This document shows, one piece after another, positions 52,360 to 61,034 of a DNA stretch of 64,000 bases; within the stretch, counting starts at the first letter, position 1, and the number at the start of each line of letters is the position of its first letter. The DNA comes from Amycolatopsis thermophila (GTDB lineage Bacteria > Actinomycetota > Actinomycetes > Mycobacteriales > Pseudonocardiaceae). Made by a program: the position numbers and the translations under genes. The DNA lies in assembly GCF_030814215.1 (NCBI RefSeq), contig NZ_JAUSUT010000001.1:992001-1056000 (forward strand). The letters run 5' to 3'. The notes below the pieces were generated by a model that saw only the letters and a program-made list of their open reading frames with translations, had not been told where the DNA came from and made no database searches.

Positions 52360-53307
52360 ATGAGACGCAAGCCGCCACCGTCCCCGTTGCCGCCGCGCGA
52401 CGGCGTCAACGCGGCGCGCATCCGCACGCCACCGGACGGCCCGTGGGACACGATCCGGGACTACCTGGTGCGGAAGCTGACGAAGCTGCCCGCCGAGACG
52501 ATCGACGGGATGCTGGCCGAGGGCGCGATCGTCGGCGTGGACGGGCCCATCGACGCCGGAACACCGTTCACCCCGAGCACTTTCCTGTGGTTCCACCGGG
52601 ACCGCCACGACGAGGTGCCGGTGCCGTTCGAGCTGACCGTGCGCTACGAGGACGAGGTGCTCCTGGTCGTCGACAAGCCGCACTTCCTGGCGACCACACC
52701 GCGCGGCGGGCACGTGCGGGAGACGGCGCTGGTCCGGCTCCGGCACACGCGGGACCTGCCCGAGCTGTCGCCGGCGCACCGCCTGGACCGGCTGACGGCG
52801 GGCGTCCTGATGTTCGTCAAGACCGCCGCGCACCGCAGCGCGTACCAGAACCTGTTCCGGGACCGCCTGGTACACAAGGAATACGAGGCGATCGCGCCGT
52901 TCGCGCCGGAGCTGGACCTGCCGCGCACGGTGGAGAGCCGGATCGTGAAGAAGCGCGGCGTGCTGACGGCGCGGGAACTGCCCGGCCCGGTGAACGCCTC
53001 GACGCAGGTGGAGCTGCTCGAGCACCGCGACGGGCTGGGCCGGTACCGGCTGGTGCCCGAGACCGGCCGTACGCACCAGCTGCGGGTGCACCTGAGCTCG
53101 CTGGGAATTCCGATCCTGGGCGACCCGCTGTACCCGGTCGTGCGCGAGGTCCCGCCGTCCGACTTCTCCCGGCCGCTGCAGTTGCTGGCCAAGGTGCTGG
53201 CGTTCACCGACCCGGTGACCGGCCGGGAGCACCGCTTCGAAAGCGCACTGCGGCTCGGCGCGTGGGATTCGCCCGCGGAGTGGTCGTCCGTCCACTCCGG
53301 ACCGTGA
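52360..53307 (+). CDS. RluA-family rRNA/tRNA pseudouridine synthase
   Basis: A 315-residue pseudouridine synthase with the catalytic HRLDRLTAG motif (Asp143), DKPHFLATTPRGGH and the GRTHQLRVHLSSLGIPILGDP C-terminal block (residues by position: ~235-256). The N-terminal ~85 residues form an S4-like RNA-binding region. It isomerises uridine in rRNA or tRNA. No ribosome site before ATG 52360, consistent with a leaderless start behind TACAGT. Confidence 0.9.
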   Translation: MRRKPPPSPLPPRDGVNAARIRTPPDGPWDTIRDYLVRKLTKLPAETIDGMLAEGAIVGVDGPIDAGTPFTPSTFLWFHRDRHDEVPVPFELTVRYEDEVLLVVDKPHFLATTPRGGHVRETALVRLRHTRDLPELSPAHRLDRLTAGVLMFVKTAAHRSAYQNLFRDRLVHKEYEAIAPFAPELDLPRTVESRIVKKRGVLTARELPGPVNASTQVELLEHRDGLGRYRLVPETGRTHQLRVHLSSLGIPILGDPLYPVVREVPPSDFSRPLQLLAKVLAFTDPVTGREHRFESALRLGAWDSPAEWSSVHSGP

Positions 53308-53320
53308 TCGCCCGCGACGG

Positions 53321-53935
53321 TCAGGATCGGGCGGTGGGCGGCGCCAGGTCGACCTGCCGGTGCAGCGTCGTGCGGAAGACGTCGCGCGCCGGGTCCCCGC
53401 GGCCGGTCGTTTCGACCACGACCACGCGGTCGTAGAGCACGTACGCGGTGCCGAACCGGGCCAGCGGCGCCCCCACCGGCGTGCCGTAGACGATCACGCC
53501 GTCCAGCGACAGATCCTTCTCCGCGACCAGCCCCTGAAGCGCCTCCCCCGCGCCGTACGCCCGCACCGCCCCCGCCGGGTCACCCGTCGTCAGCGCGTAC
53601 AGGCCCACCGTCACATCGCCCTGCACCGCCGTCTTGCGCAGGCCGTCGCTCATCCCGGCGGTGGTGAGCACGTCGACCATGGGTTGCGGCAGTGACACCG
53701 TGCTGCGCAGCGCGGCCAGGGTGAACGGCCCGCCCGGGCCGGGCGCGCCGGGCGGTTCGACGAGGGCCAGCGCGCTGTGCTCGGGCGCCGGCTTCGCGTC
53801 CGGCGGCTCGGCCAGGCCGGCGTTGCGGGTGAGGAGGTAACCGGTGGCGGACACGGCGAGGCCCAGCATCAGGACGGCGACGATCGCGATCCCGAGGGTC
53901 AGTTCCCGGCGCTGCCGGCGGACATCACTGGACAC
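53321..53935 (-). CDS. Membrane-anchored protein of unknown function
   Basis: A 204-residue protein: short basic cytoplasmic N-terminus (MSSDVRRQRRELT), one helix (LGIAIVAVLMLGLAVSATGYLL), a Pro/Ala/Gly linker (~40-70), then an extracytoplasmic domain of ~130 residues ending REDVF-like with Arg and Pro. No family recognised. GTG 53935. It converges with the pseudouridine synthase gene, 13 bases between stops. Confidence 0.6.
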   Translation of the reverse strand: MSSDVRRQRRELTLGIAIVAVLMLGLAVSATGYLLTRNAGLAEPPDAKPAPEHSALALVEPPGAPGPGGPFTLAALRSTVSLPQPMVDVLTTAGMSDGLRKTAVQGDVTVGLYALTTGDPAGAVRAYGAGEALQGLVAEKDLSLDGVIVYGTPVGAPLARFGTAYVLYDRVVVVETTGRGDPARDVFRTTLHRQVDLAPPTARS

Positions 53936-54014
53936 CGTCAGAAAATTCCTCCCCGCCGCAGGTTACCGGGCATCAGTATCACCCCCGCCCGCAGTAGCGG
54001 TAGCCTTCCGGCTC

Positions 54015-56828
54015 ATGGCGGGTTCTCGGGGGATCGACTGGACCGGTGAGCGCTGCGTACCCTGGGCCGACGACATCCAGGTGATCTACGAGCACTACCA
54101 CCGCTACGCACTCGCCGCCCGCTACACCTTCGGCCGCCGCGTGCTCGACCTGGCCAGCGGCGAGGGGTACGGCAGCGCGCTGCTGGCCGCGCACGCCGCC
54201 GAGGTGGTCGGCGTGGACATCGACGAGGCCTCCGTGGCGCACGCCCGCGCCCGCTACGGCGACCGCCCCAACCTGCGGTTCACCACCGGTTCGATGACCG
54301 ATCCCGCGCTGCTCGCCGACGCCGGGAAGTTCGACGTCATCACCTGTTTCGAGGCGCTCGAGCACGTCGCCGAGCAGGACGAGCTGATGCGCCTGGTGCG
54401 CGCCCGGCTCGCCCCCGGCGGCATCTTCTTCACCAGCACGCCCGACGTGCTCGTCTACACCCACGAGCACGGCAACGACAACCCGTTCCACGTGAAGGAA
54501 CTGACCGAACCGCAGTTCCGCGCGCTGCTCGGCGCCTCGTTCGAGCACGTGACGGTGCTGCGGCAGAACGTCGCCGTCGGCTCGGTGCTGACCGGCGACC
54601 GCGAGCACGGCCCGGTGCTGGCGCAACAGCTGCGCCGCACGGGCGAGGACGCCTGGTCGGTCGGCACCGGCGCCCCGCACACCTACCTGGTCGGAGTCGC
54701 CTCCGACAACCCGGTCGAGGTGCCGGTGGCGGCCACGCTGCTCGACCCGCAGCTGACCCTGCTCGGCCAGGCCGCCGAGCGGGCCGCCGCGCCGCTGCGC
54801 GCCGAGATCGACCGGCTCACCGCGGAGCACGGCCCGCGGCCCCGCCGGCTCATCGAGCGCGTCCGGCCCCGGCGCCGCCCGGCGGACGGCCCGGTCGCGG
54901 TCACCACGAGCGACGACCCGCTGGTCACCATCGTGATCCCGGTGCACGGCCAGTGGAGCTACACGCGCCGCTGCCTGCAGTCCCTCGAGGAGAGCGGCGC
55001 GCGGGTGCCGTTCGAGGTCGTGGTGGTCGACGACGCCTCCCCGGACGACTCGGCCGAGCAGCTCGCCGCCTGTCCCGGCGTCCGCCTCGTGCGCACCCAC
55101 GCCAACCTCGGGTTCCTCGGGGCCGTGAACCTCGGCGCGTCGCACGCGCGCGGTGAGTTCCTGGTGCTGCTCAACAACGACACCGAGGTCCGGCCCGGCT
55201 GGCTGGACGCGCTGACCGGCGTCGTGCGCGCCGAGGAGAGCATCGGCCTCGCCGGGGCGAAGCTGGTCTATCCCGACGGCAGGCTGCAGGAGTGCGGCGG
55301 CATCGTGTTCGCCGACGGCAGCGCCGCGAACTACGGACACGGCGGCGACCCGGACGACCCGCGCTACCAGGCCGTGCGCGACGTCGACTACTGCTCCGGC
55401 GCGGCGATCCTGGTGCGCCGCGAGCTGTGGGAGCGGCTCGGCGGGTTCGACGAGCGCTACTCCCCCGCCTACTACGAGGACACCGACCTGGCGTTCGCGG
55501 TCCGCGACGCCGGGTACCGCACCGTGGTGGTCCCGGACGCGGTCGTCGTCCACCACGAGGGCGTGTCGCACGGCACCGACGTCACGGCGGGTGTCAAGCG
55601 GTACCAGGAGATCAACCACGAGGTGTTCGCCGCGAAGTGGGCGGCCGCCCTGGCGGAGCAGGCCGACCCGGGCACCAGCCTGTGGATCGCGCGGCAGCGG
55701 GTCCCCGGCCGGGCCCAGCGTGACGGCGACCTCGTGCTGGTGGCCGACGTCACGGTCCCGACGCCGGACCGCGACTCGGGCTCGGTGCGGCTGTCCAGCC
55801 TGCTCGACGAGCTGGTCGCGCTCGGTCACCGCGTGGTGTTCTGCCCGATGGGGCCGCCGTCCGACCCGTCCTACCTGGACCGGTTGCACCGCGCCGGCAT
55901 CACCGTCCTGGTCGATCCCGGTCTGCGCGAACAGTTCCTGCACGAGGCGGGCGCCCACCTCTCCCTGGCGCTGCTGTCGCGGCCGACGGTGGCGTGGCAC
56001 CTGGCCGACCGGCTGCGCATCTGCGCGCCCCGGGCGCGGATCGTGTTCGACACCGTCGACCTGCACTTCGTCCGGCTGTCGCGCGAGGCCGAGCTGGTGG
56101 AGCGGCTGGGCGGCGCGCCGGAGACCTCGGCGATGCTGCACCAGCGGTCCCGGCTCTACCGCGAGCTGGAACTCGCACTGGTGCGCGCCTGCGACCGCAC
56201 GCTCGTGGTGTCCGAGGCCGAGCGCGACCTGCTGGCCGACCTGGCGCCCGGCGCCCCGGTCCAGGTGCTGTCCAATGTGCACATCCCGGGGCCACCGGCG
56301 AGCCCGGCGGGCCGTCCCGGTGTGCTGTTCGTCGGCAGCTTCGAGCACCCGCCCAACCGGGACGCGGCGTACTGGCTGGCCGGCGAGATCTGGCCGCTGG
56401 TGCGCCGCCGGCTGCCGGAGGCGGTGCTCGACCTGGTCGGCCACGACCCGACGGACGAGCTGCGCGCGCTGGACGGTCACGGGGTGAGGTTCCGCGGCTG
56501 GGTCGCCGACCTCGCCGCGCTGTACGACACGGCGAGGCTGTCGGTCGCGCCGCTGCGGTTCGGGGCCGGGGTCAAGGGCAAGGTCGGTGAGAGCCTCGCC
56601 GCCGGTGTCCCGGTCGTCGGCACGACGCTGGCGTTCGAAGGCATGCGGTTGCGCGACGGCGAGGAGGTCCTCGTCGGCGACAAGGCCGAGGAGATCGCCG
56701 ACGGGATCGTGTCGCTGCTGACCGATGACGCGCTCTGGCTCCGGCTCTCCCGCGCCGGTCAGGCCGCGGTGGCCGCGCAGTTCGGGCCGGACGTCGCGCG
56801 CGCCGCACTGACCGAGCTGCTGGCCTGA
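54015..56828 (+). CDS. Methyltransferase - GT2 - GT4 glycosyltransferase fusion
   Basis: A 937-residue three-part protein. Residues ~1-235: class I SAM methyltransferase (LDLASGEGYGS at 44-54, VVGVDID). Residues ~303-540: family 2 glycosyltransferase (VTIVIPVHGQWSYTRRCLQS, NNDTE near 387-391, later YYEDTDLAFAVRDAGYR). Residues ~640-937: GT4-like transferase (VLFVGSFEHPPNRDAAYWL, then APLRFGAGVKGKVGESLAAG). It probably builds and methylates a surface or secreted glycan. TAGCCT eight bases before ATG suggests a leaderless mRNA. The next gene starts one base after its stop codon. Confidence 0.88.
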   Translation: MAGSRGIDWTGERCVPWADDIQVIYEHYHRYALAARYTFGRRVLDLASGEGYGSALLAAHAAEVVGVDIDEASVAHARARYGDRPNLRFTTGSMTDPALLADAGKFDVITCFEALEHVAEQDELMRLVRARLAPGGIFFTSTPDVLVYTHEHGNDNPFHVKELTEPQFRALLGASFEHVTVLRQNVAVGSVLTGDREHGPVLAQQLRRTGEDAWSVGTGAPHTYLVGVASDNPVEVPVAATLLDPQLTLLGQAAERAAAPLRAEIDRLTAEHGPRPRRLIERVRPRRRPADGPVAVTTSDDPLVTIVIPVHGQWSYTRRCLQSLEESGARVPFEVVVVDDASPDDSAEQLAACPGVRLVRTHANLGFLGAVNLGASHARGEFLVLLNNDTEVRPGWLDALTGVVRAEESIGLAGAKLVYPDGRLQECGGIVFADGSAANYGHGGDPDDPRYQAVRDVDYCSGAAILVRRELWERLGGFDERYSPAYYEDTDLAFAVRDAGYRTVVVPDAVVVHHEGVSHGTDVTAGVKRYQEINHEVFAAKWAAALAEQADPGTSLWIARQRVPGRAQRDGDLVLVADVTVPTPDRDSGSVRLSSLLDELVALGHRVVFCPMGPPSDPSYLDRLHRAGITVLVDPGLREQFLHEAGAHLSLALLSRPTVAWHLADRLRICAPRARIVFDTVDLHFVRLSREAELVERLGGAPETSAMLHQRSRLYRELELALVRACDRTLVVSEAERDLLADLAPGAPVQVLSNVHIPGPPASPAGRPGVLFVGSFEHPPNRDAAYWLAGEIWPLVRRRLPEAVLDLVGHDPTDELRALDGHGVRFRGWVADLAALYDTARLSVAPLRFGAGVKGKVGESLAAGVPVVGTTLAFEGMRLRDGEEVLVGDKAEEIADGIVSLLTDDALWLRLSRAGQAAVAAQFGPDVARAALTELLA

Positions 56829-56829
56829 C

Positions 56830-58014
56830 GTGGTGGCGGGGGACAACGCGGCGGAGCGCACGCAGGAGATGCGCCCGGCGCGCTACGCCAAGTCCGAAAC
56901 CGGGTTCGCCTGGTTGCGGCTCATCGGCGCGAGCATGGTCGTGGTGGAACACTCGTTCCCGATCGTCAACCCGGAGCGGCTGACGATCCTGCCCGCGAGC
57001 TGGGACCTGTCCCCCGGCTACTTCGCGCTCATGGGGTTCTTCACCATGAGCGGCTACCAGATCACCGACAGCTGGGTCCGGGACGCGTCGTGGTGGCGCT
57101 ACGTCGCCAAGCGGGTGCTGCGGATCTGGCCGCCGCTGCTCGTGGTCGTCATGTTCACCGCGTTCGTGATCGGTCCACTGGTCACGGTGCTCGATGCCGC
57201 GGAGTACTGGAAGGACACCGCGACCTGGGGCTACGTGGTGCACAACGCCGCGCTGTACCCGTTGCAGCACCTGCTTCCCGGAGTGTTCGCGGAGAACCCG
57301 TACCCGTGGTCGGCGAATGGCTCACTGTGGACACTGCCGATGGAGACCACGGGGTACGCGCTGGTCCTGGTCGCCGGGCTGGCCGGGTTGCTCACCCGCG
57401 CGCGCGTGGGCCTGTTCGCGGTGCTGGCCGCGATGGTCGTGCTCGACGGTGTCCTCGGCGCCACTTACACGTTCCAGGGCCGCGGCGGTTCCCTGCTGTC
57501 CGTGCCGGTCGGCGCGATGGTCGCGTTCGGAGTGGCGTTCGTGATCGGTATGGTGCTGCACCGCTACCACGAGGTGGTCCCGCTGTCGCGCGGCGCCGCG
57601 TACTCGCTGGTGCTGCTGTACCTGGTGGTCAACTTCGTGCCGTTCCTGCAGCCGGCCGCGCGGTTCGTGCTGCCGTTCGCGGCCGGGTACGGCGCGGTGG
57701 TGTGGGCGCACCACTGGCCGCGCCGCCTGGCGCGGTACGACAAGTGGGTCTACGGCAGCTACGGCATGTACATCTGGGCGATGCCGGTGCAGCAACTCAT
57801 CGTGTACGCCGGCGTGCGCAACTCGTACGTGCTGATGGCGATGGCGCTGCCGCTGGCGTACGCGTGCGGGCTGCTGTCCTGGCAGCTGGTGGAGATCCCG
57901 ACGCAACGGCTGCGTATTTACTTGCGGCCACGAAAGAAACCGGTTCGTAACGTTCGTCCGCGCGATTCCGTCTCCGGAAGGGGGGCACATCGTCGTGAAA
58001 GGACGGGCGTATGA
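56830..58014 (+). CDS. Acyltransferase family 3 (OafA/YrhL-like) membrane protein
   Basis: A 394-residue membrane protein with about ten helices and the acyltransferase-3 motifs: RLIGASMVVVEHSFP (catalytic-type His), GFFTMSGYQIT, and RIWPPLL. These proteins transfer acetyl or other acyl groups to sugars of the cell envelope. GTG 56830 starts right after the glycosyltransferase stop, so it likely decorates the same glycan. The C-terminal ~30 residues are basic and cytoplasmic. Confidence 0.87.
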   Translation: MVAGDNAAERTQEMRPARYAKSETGFAWLRLIGASMVVVEHSFPIVNPERLTILPASWDLSPGYFALMGFFTMSGYQITDSWVRDASWWRYVAKRVLRIWPPLLVVVMFTAFVIGPLVTVLDAAEYWKDTATWGYVVHNAALYPLQHLLPGVFAENPYPWSANGSLWTLPMETTGYALVLVAGLAGLLTRARVGLFAVLAAMVVLDGVLGATYTFQGRGGSLLSVPVGAMVAFGVAFVIGMVLHRYHEVVPLSRGAAYSLVLLYLVVNFVPFLQPAARFVLPFAAGYGAVVWAHHWPRRLARYDKWVYGSYGMYIWAMPVQQLIVYAGVRNSYVLMAMALPLAYACGLLSWQLVEIPTQRLRIYLRPRKKPVRNVRPRDSVSGRGAHRRERTGV

Positions 58015-59084
58015 GAACTTCCCGAATCCTGCTGACGGCCGCCACTGCTCTCGCGGTGACGCTGGTTCCGCTGAGCGCGGAGGCCGGCGGCACGGTGTCC
58101 ACAGTGGCCGGCGGCCTGCAGAGCCCACGCGGCCTGGCGTTTTCCCCGGACGGCGCGCTCTACGTCGCGGAGTCCGGACGAGGTGGTGACGCCCCGTGCC
58201 TGACGGGGCCCGAGGGTGACGAGGTCTGCTTCGGCACCTCCGGCGGCGTCAGCCGGATCGACCACGGGCGCGCCACGCGCGTGCTGACCGGGCTGCCGTC
58301 GATCGCCGGCCGGGACGGCTCGCAGGCGATCGGCCCGTCGGACGTCTCGTTCCTCGGCAAGGGGAACATGTACGTCACCGTGGGTCTGGGGGCGGACCCC
58401 GCGATGCGGGCCGCCCTGCCGCCGGCCGGTCAGCTGATGGGCTGGCTGCTGCGCAACGGCAAACCGGTGGCCGACATCGCCGGTTACGAGGCGACCGCGA
58501 ACCCCGACCGCGGCCAGCCCGACAGCAACCCGAACTCGGTCCTGGCCCTGCCCGGCGGCCGCGTGGTCGTCGACGCCGGCGGCAACTCGCTGCTGTGGGT
58601 GCCCGAACACGGCAGGATCCAGACCATCGCGGTCTTCCCGACCCGGACGGCGACCGCGCCGGACGGTTCCCAGGTGCCGATGCAGTCCGTGCCGACCTCG
58701 GTCGCGCTCGGCCCGGACGGCGCGCTGTACGTCGGTGAGCTGACCGGGTTCCCGTTCCCGCAGGGCGCGGCGCGGGTGTACCGGGTGGTGCCCGGCAAGG
58801 CGCCGCAGGTGTACGCGGAGGGCTTCACCAACGTCATCGACATCGGCTTCACGAACGGGAAGCTGTACGTGCTGGAGATCGCGCACAACGGCCTGCTCAG
58901 CGGCAACCCGGCCGGCGCGCTCATCCAGGTCGACCGCAACGGCGGGAAGCGGATCGTCACCCAGCAGCTGACGATGCCCGGTGGCCTCGCCCTGCGGGAC
59001 GGCAAGGCGTACGTGTCCAACTGCGCCGCGTGCCCGAACCCGCCGAACGGTGGCAGCGGCAGCGTGGTGCGGATCGGTCTGTAG
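58011..59084 (+). CDS. Secreted ScyD/ScyE-like beta-propeller protein
   Basis: A 357-residue protein with a Sec signal (MRTSRILLTAATALAVTLVP, cleavage after AEA near 25) and NHL/SMP-30-like beta-propeller repeats (GLAFSPDGALYVAES, VALGPDGALYVGEL, GLALRDGKAYVSN). This matches the ScyD/ScyE family, named after cyanobacterial scytonemin genes; function in actinomycetes is unknown. Paired cysteines near the C-terminus (NCAACPN). ATG 58011 overlaps the acyltransferase stop (ATGA), so it is part of the glycan unit. Confidence 0.82.
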   Translation: MRTSRILLTAATALAVTLVPLSAEAGGTVSTVAGGLQSPRGLAFSPDGALYVAESGRGGDAPCLTGPEGDEVCFGTSGGVSRIDHGRATRVLTGLPSIAGRDGSQAIGPSDVSFLGKGNMYVTVGLGADPAMRAALPPAGQLMGWLLRNGKPVADIAGYEATANPDRGQPDSNPNSVLALPGGRVVVDAGGNSLLWVPEHGRIQTIAVFPTRTATAPDGSQVPMQSVPTSVALGPDGALYVGELTGFPFPQGAARVYRVVPGKAPQVYAEGFTNVIDIGFTNGKLYVLEIAHNGLLSGNPAGALIQVDRNGGKRIVTQQLTMPGGLALRDGKAYVSNCAACPNPPNGGSGSVVRIGL

Positions 59085-59091
59085 TCGCAGG

Positions 59092-59128
59092 GGTGCCGGC
59101 CGCTCACGCGGTGTGGGCGGCCGGCACC
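59092..59128. terminator. Bidirectional hairpin
   Basis: GGTGCCGGCCGC (59092-59103) pairs perfectly with GCGGCCGGCACC (59117-59128), between the converging ScyD-like and hemerythrin genes. Confidence 0.65.
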
Positions 59129-59132
59129 GGCT

Positions 59133-59684
59133 CTACCTCTTCAACACGCTTCGGATGGCGTCGCGGGCCCGGTCCATGAGTGCGGCCGGCGGGCCGAGCA
59201 GCAGGTTCTTCGCGGCGCTCTCCGTTCCCGGGTGCGGGCGGGTCGGGGCGACGGCCTCGGCCGCCCGCACTGTGTCGGCCATGGCCTCCAGGCGCTCGGG
59301 GTCGCAGGCCCGGCGCAGCACCGGGAACTCCTCGCGCTCCTCGTGCGTGGCGTGGGCCAGCACGTCGTCCCGGAGCTGGATCAGCAGCGTGTCGAAGCCC
59401 TCCGCCTCCGGCCCCATGTCGTCCAGTGTGGACAGCAGTTCCTTGGCGCGGTGCTCCTCGCCGACGCGCGCCTCGACGATCGGTTCGCCGCCCTCGTGGC
59501 GCCGCACCTCGGGGTGCACCAGCTCCTCCTCGGCGGTCTCGTGCACCGACAGCAGGCGCACCAGCTCGCGGAAGGCGTCCCGGCGCTCGTCGCCCTTGGC
59601 CACTTCGACCACGCCGAACAGTCGGCGGATCTCCTGGTGCTGCTCCTCCAGCAGCGCGATGACGTCCTTGTTGTCCGTCGACAC
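59133..59684 (-). CDS. Hemerythrin domain protein
   Basis: A 183-residue protein of the hemerythrin/HHE type: EEQHQEIRRLF, VHETAEEELVHPEV, VGEEHRAKELL and ATHEEREEFPVL give the His/Glu set for a diiron site. The C-terminal ~40 residues are an extra helix-rich tail. It may bind O2, NO or iron, or protect against oxidative stress. AAGGAGG precedes GTG 59684. Next to an NDH-2-like flavoprotein transcribed the same way, 48 bases upstream. Confidence 0.87.
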   Translation of the reverse strand: MSTDNKDVIALLEEQHQEIRRLFGVVEVAKGDERRDAFRELVRLLSVHETAEEELVHPEVRRHEGGEPIVEARVGEEHRAKELLSTLDDMGPEAEGFDTLLIQLRDDVLAHATHEEREEFPVLRRACDPERLEAMADTVRAAEAVAPTRPHPGTESAAKNLLLGPPAALMDRARDAIRSVLKR

Positions 59685-59732
59685 GATGTCCTCCTTCGCT
59701 TCGCCAGGAGGGCTACCCGCACCGGCGGGGGT

Positions 59733-60911
59733 TCACTCGCCCGGTGACGAACGCACTGCTGCGCTCACTCGCCCGGTGACCTGCCGTCCGCCCTTCACCC
59801 ACCTCAGGGAACCGGGCTTGCGGGCCTCGCGGCGGATCTTCGCCACACCGAGCTTGCACGCCAGCTCCTTGTACGCCGCGCCGAGCCGGCCGCCGACGTG
59901 GATGTTGAGCGCGGTGTCGTCCTTGCGGGCGAACTGCCGCACGGCCGCGTGCCTGCCGAGGCTGACGCACGACCCCACCAGCGCCACATCCAGCACCGGC
60001 GGTTCGCTCCCGGCGATGCGGCTCAGCACGGTGTCGGCGGCCTGCGCCCCGAGCGGCCCGGCGACCTGGCAGCTCATCCGCAGCGGCAGACCCGACGGCG
60101 CGGCGGAGTCGCCGGCCGCCACGATGCGGTCGTCGTCGACGCTGGTCAGCGTCTCGTCGGTGAGCAGACGGCCGAGGTCGTCGGTGCGCAGCCCGCTCGC
60201 TGCCGCCAGCTCCGGCGCCGCGAAACCCGCGCTCCAGATGGTCAGCGCGCTCGCCCGCACCGTCCCGTCGGCGAAGACGACCGCGTCCGGCCGGACTTCG
60301 GCCACCTTGACGGACTCGAGCACCGCGACCCCGTGCCGGGACAGCCACTTGGTGATGTACCGGCGGCTGCCGGTGCTCAACGCGGGCGCCGCCGGCCCGC
60401 CGCACACCAGGGTGACCCGGCGTCCGCGTTCGGCCAGCTCGGCGGCGGTCTCGATGCCGGTCAGCCCGCCGCCGACCACCGTGACCGGCGCTTCGCGAGG
60501 CAGCGCGTCGAGCTCGTCACGCAGTCGCCGCGCCGGCTCCAGTTCCGCGATCGGGACGGCGCACTCGGCCGCGCCGGGCACCGACGGCGCCGCCGCGGTA
60601 CTGCCGACCGCGTAGATCAGGTAGTCGTAGTCCAGCTCGCGGCCCGAGGCCAGCAGCACCGTGCGGGCAGTGGTGTCGATGTGGGTGGCGGTGCCCACGA
60701 CCAGGTGGACGCCATCGTGCAGCATCGCGCCGAAATCCACTGTGGCCTCACCGGTGCCGGCGACGAACTGGTGCAGCCGGATCCGGTCGACGAACGCCGG
60801 ACGGGAGTTGACCAACGTGACGTCGATGTCGCCGCGCAGGCGCAGGCGGTTGGCCGCGAGCGTGCCGGCGTACCCGCCGCCGATGACGATCACCTTGTGA
60901 GTCGTGTTCAT
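59733..60911 (-). CDS. NDH-2-like NAD(P)/FAD-dependent oxidoreductase
   Basis: A 392-residue flavoprotein with two dinucleotide folds: VIVIGGGYAGTLAANRL (residues ~7-23) for FAD and VTVVGGGLTGIETAAELAERG for NAD(P)H, plus RIVAAGDSAAP for FAD closure. It resembles type II NADH dehydrogenases and ferredoxin reductases. ATG 60911. It is divergent from an ECF41 sigma factor; ECF41 genes are typically beside oxidoreductases that the sigma controls, so this is a likely target. Confidence 0.88.
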   Translation of the reverse strand: MNTTHKVIVIGGGYAGTLAANRLRLRGDIDVTLVNSRPAFVDRIRLHQFVAGTGEATVDFGAMLHDGVHLVVGTATHIDTTARTVLLASGRELDYDYLIYAVGSTAAAPSVPGAAECAVPIAELEPARRLRDELDALPREAPVTVVGGGLTGIETAAELAERGRRVTLVCGGPAAPALSTGSRRYITKWLSRHGVAVLESVKVAEVRPDAVVFADGTVRASALTIWSAGFAAPELAAASGLRTDDLGRLLTDETLTSVDDDRIVAAGDSAAPSGLPLRMSCQVAGPLGAQAADTVLSRIAGSEPPVLDVALVGSCVSLGRHAAVRQFARKDDTALNIHVGGRLGAAYKELACKLGVAKIRREARKPGSLRWVKGGRQVTGRVSAAVRSSPGE

Positions 60912-60957
60912 GGTGGGATTCCCTTCTCTCACCGGAACCGACAACCCACCGGCGCCG

Positions 60958-60975
60958 AACGTCAGACCTGACGTT
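60958..60975. promoter_or_regulatory. Palindrome between flavoprotein and ECF41 genes
   Basis: AACGTCAGACCTGACGTT, perfect 7-bp arms around GACC, in the 123-base divergent gap. Contains CGTC on both strands, the core of ECF41 -10 elements, so it could supply divergent promoters; no full -35 (TGTCACA) match was found. Confidence 0.42.
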
Positions 60976-61034
60976 CCGCCCCGCTGTCTTGTCGGAGTGG
61001 TGAAGAGGGCGCGACCGAGGGAGCCGAGCACACC

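Noticed and set aside
53360..53695. Plus-strand frame opposite the membrane-anchored unknown
   Set aside because: Arg/His-rich shadow composition; the minus-strand frame has a clear membrane helix and normal composition.
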